Below are positions 62,492-64,000 of a stretch of 64,000 bases of DNA, one piece after another. Made by a program: the position numbers and the translations under genes. How positions within the stretch are numbered: position 1 is the stretch's first letter; each line of letters begins with the position of its first letter. Below the pieces are notes generated by a model that was given only the letters and a program-made list of their open reading frames with translations, had not been told where the DNA came from and did no database searches. Source of the stretch: an uncultured Helicobacter sp. (lineage in GTDB: Bacteria; Campylobacterota; Campylobacteria; Campylobacterales; Helicobacteraceae); NCBI GenBank assembly GCA_944326445.1, contig CALVDZ010000011.1, positions 1 through 64,000 of the forward strand. Direction: 5' to 3'.

Positions 62492-64000
62492 CTAAAAATC
62501 CATCATCAATGAGACATAATACCGCCTGCCCTCACGCACATAGTTAAAGGCGTTTGTGTATTGGGCACCACTCATATAACTCGTATAATCGATAAAATTG
62601 AAATTAAAGAGATTATAGACTGCGAGGTTTAGGCGCAAGCTATCGGTAAATTTGTAATACCCGCCAAGATGTGTGAGGTAGTAGGGATCATAAAACTCTC
62701 CCGCGGCAGCGGCGGCGGAGTTTGGCACATTTGGGTTACCGCGGTAAATCCCGGCTTTCCACTCTTGGCGCACATACGCACCAAATGTATGCGTGTCGTA
62801 GTTTAGCGAGGCATTGAGGCTATGGAGCGGGACATTGGTAAAGCGCGCACCGACACTACTGCCCTCTATGACTTTGGTTTTGTTATACGTATAGGCCGTG
62901 CTTAGGCTTATCGCGCCATAGCCCACGCTAACGGGCTTAAGTCCAAAAAACACCTCCGCGCCATAGCTCACCGCGCTATCTTCATTATCGTAGTAGCTAC
63001 ACATACCGCTTGTGGCTTGGCACTGCACGCCGACTACGGGAATTATCATGCCATTGGTGATCTGTCCAGATAAGCCCCCCACTTGGTTAATCTTGTCCTT
63101 GAAATCAATATAAAATCCTGTAAGCGAGAGGTTGAAATACTCATTATCGCTAATGGCTGAAAGCTCGTAATTCACACTAGATTCTGGGCGTAGGTTTGGA
63201 TTGCCATAGGTGGGGTTTGCGCCGCTGCCTGAGAAGCTCACAATCTCTGGCACGAGGTTGTTGAGGCTTGGGCTTTTATACCCTGTGCTCACCCCGCCTT
63301 TAAGGGTAAGCCACTTATCGATGGCGTTGTAGGCGAGATAGGCTCTAGGCGAGAGGTTAGAGCCAAAGATAGAGTTAAAATTCCCGCGCGCACCAAGTGT
63401 CAAGAATAATCGCTCAAAAAACATAAACTCGCCCTCGCCAAATACCGCGCCGATGTGCTGATCTGCCGTGGCGTTGCCTCTGGTTACTTGGAGAAGCTTA
63501 TCGTGGAAGTTGTTATACCAATAGCGCGCGCCTACGGTGGTATTGAGCCCGAAGTTGTCTGAGAAAGTAAAGAAAAGATTGGTTTTGTGATCGAGGATCA
63601 GATCTTGGCTTATGAGCTCTCTATTGTCGCCAGCATGCACGCCATTGAGGAAAGTTACCCTATTATTGCCACCGTTGCCCCCTCCTCCTCCACCGCCTCC
63701 GTTACCACCATTAGCCCTAGGGAATGAGTCGCCCGGGACATTGCGCCCCGCGTTGCTAGTGATATTATAAGTGATTGAAGTGTCAGTGGAGAGATTTGAG
63801 AGGATACCAGTAGGGCTAGAGATATAATGCCCATTGTGCGCTAGCACCACATTGCCCCGATAGATATTATACTTCCTGCTATAGCCATAATGCGATTGAA
63901 ATGCCTGATCGGGTTGATCTCTGATTGTATCCCAACTGCGGCGATTGCTCATCACGAGCCCATCGGAGTTGTCGTAAGATTGTTGTGAATAATCCACATC
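62492..64000 (-). CDS. TonB-dependent outer-membrane receptor (3' part)
   Basis: The C-terminal ~503 residues of a receptor whose frame stays open to the right edge of the window, so the signal peptide and plug are outside. Beta-barrel strands alternate with loops; VSTGYKSPSLNNLVPEIVSF, YGNPNLRPESSVNYELS and the ending FNYVREGRRYYVSLMMDF with a terminal Phe are typical. A glycine run (NGGNGGGGGGGGNGG) lies in a loop encoded near 63668-63712. CQATSGMCSYY may form a disulfide in a surface loop. The ligand is not evident. This receptor is intact in the visible part, unlike the one at 11762-13870. Confidence 0.88.
   Translation of the reverse strand, partial: DVDYSQQSYDNSDGLVMSNRRSWDTIRDQPDQAFQSHYGYSRKYNIYRGNVVLAHNGHYISSPTGILSNLSTDTSITYNITSNAGRNVPGDSFPRANGGNGGGGGGGGNGGNNRVTFLNGVHAGDNRELISQDLILDHKTNLFFTFSDNFGLNTTVGARYWYNNFHDKLLQVTRGNATADQHIGAVFGEGEFMFFERLFLTLGARGNFNSIFGSNLSPRAYLAYNAIDKWLTLKGGVSTGYKSPSLNNLVPEIVSFSGSGANPTYGNPNLRPESSVNYELSAISDNEYFNLSLTGFYIDFKDKINQVGGLSGQITNGMIIPVVGVQCQATSGMCSYYDNEDSAVSYGAEVFFGLKPVSVGYGAISLSTAYTYNKTKVIEGSSVGARFTNVPLHSLNASLNYDTHTFGAYVRQEWKAGIYRGNPNVPNSAAAAAGEFYDPYYLTHLGGYYKFTDSLRLNLAVYNLFNFNFIDYTSYMSGAQYTNAFNYVREGRRYYVSLMMDF

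Overview
The window looks like a chromosomal segment of an enterohepatic Helicobacter. Gene content and local order match Helicobacter pylori 26695 blocks that I recognise from memory: nadK-recN-NFACT (HP1394-1392), ftsI-fliE-flgC-flgB (HP1556-1559), bioB-YihY (HP1406-1407), hrcA-grpE-dnaK (HP0111-0109), hslV-hslU-era-csd6 (HP0515-0518) and rsmE-x-hemH-thioredoxin-ccsBA (HP0374-0378). These blocks are reshuffled, the base composition is richer in G+C than H. pylori, and some genes point to a gut or liver species (group III truncated haemoglobin, 2-hydroxyacyl-CoA dehydratase activator-like proteins). The species name is not decidable here; H. canis-like is a guess.

Layout. 1-3000: relic of a P2-like prophage (tape-measure fragment, gpU-like protein, gpD pseudogene) carrying a small promoter-driven cassette of unknown function. 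3387-8081: membrane protein, nadK, recN, NFACT protein, small hypothetical. 8301-13870: a TonB-linked metal or siderophore uptake locus in decay: tonB, a chimeric permease/ATPase gene that lost its middle, a methyltransferase, a periplasmic binding protein and a TonB-dependent receptor with about four frameshifts. 14618-17727: ftsI plus the flgB-flgC-fliE rod operon behind a sigma-54 promoter. 18007-19912: Crp/Fnr regulator, four-helix membrane protein and Ctb-like haemoglobin. 19924-24088: DUF945-like protein, tRNA-Phe, a YafQ-type toxin-antitoxin pair and a flagellin with a sigma-28 promoter. 24213-29679: sugar aminotransferase, oxidoreductase, bioB, YihY-family protein, phospholipase D-type lipid synthase. 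30797-34156: hrcA-grpE-dnaK under a CIRCE-type operator. 34395-42971: broken FkbM methyltransferase, isoprenylcysteine-type methyltransferase, NhaC antiporter, and a two-gene activator/double-cubane-like system. 43414-49953: csd6-era-hslU-hslV, SMP-30 protein, metK. 50010-53747: an A+T-rich accessory island with an orphan N6-adenine methylase and two toxin-antitoxin modules. 53810-61498: rsmE, hemH, cytochrome c maturation, AsmA-like protein. 62492-64000: 3' part of a second TonB-dependent receptor.

Non-coding structure is the most unusual part. Six copies of a ~175 bp element (8099, 17832, 35446, 35626, 47377, 61499) share two hairpins whose stems change in a compensated way while loops and flanks stay fixed. 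Four of the five sites begin 0-17 nt after a stop codon on the same strand. A second repeat family lies at 14005, 30062 and 61870. A nested three-stem palindrome precedes the haemoglobin operon. The heptamer AGATTCT/AGAATCT is spread through genes and gaps alike.

All assignments are by reading translated sequences and motifs; no database search was run.
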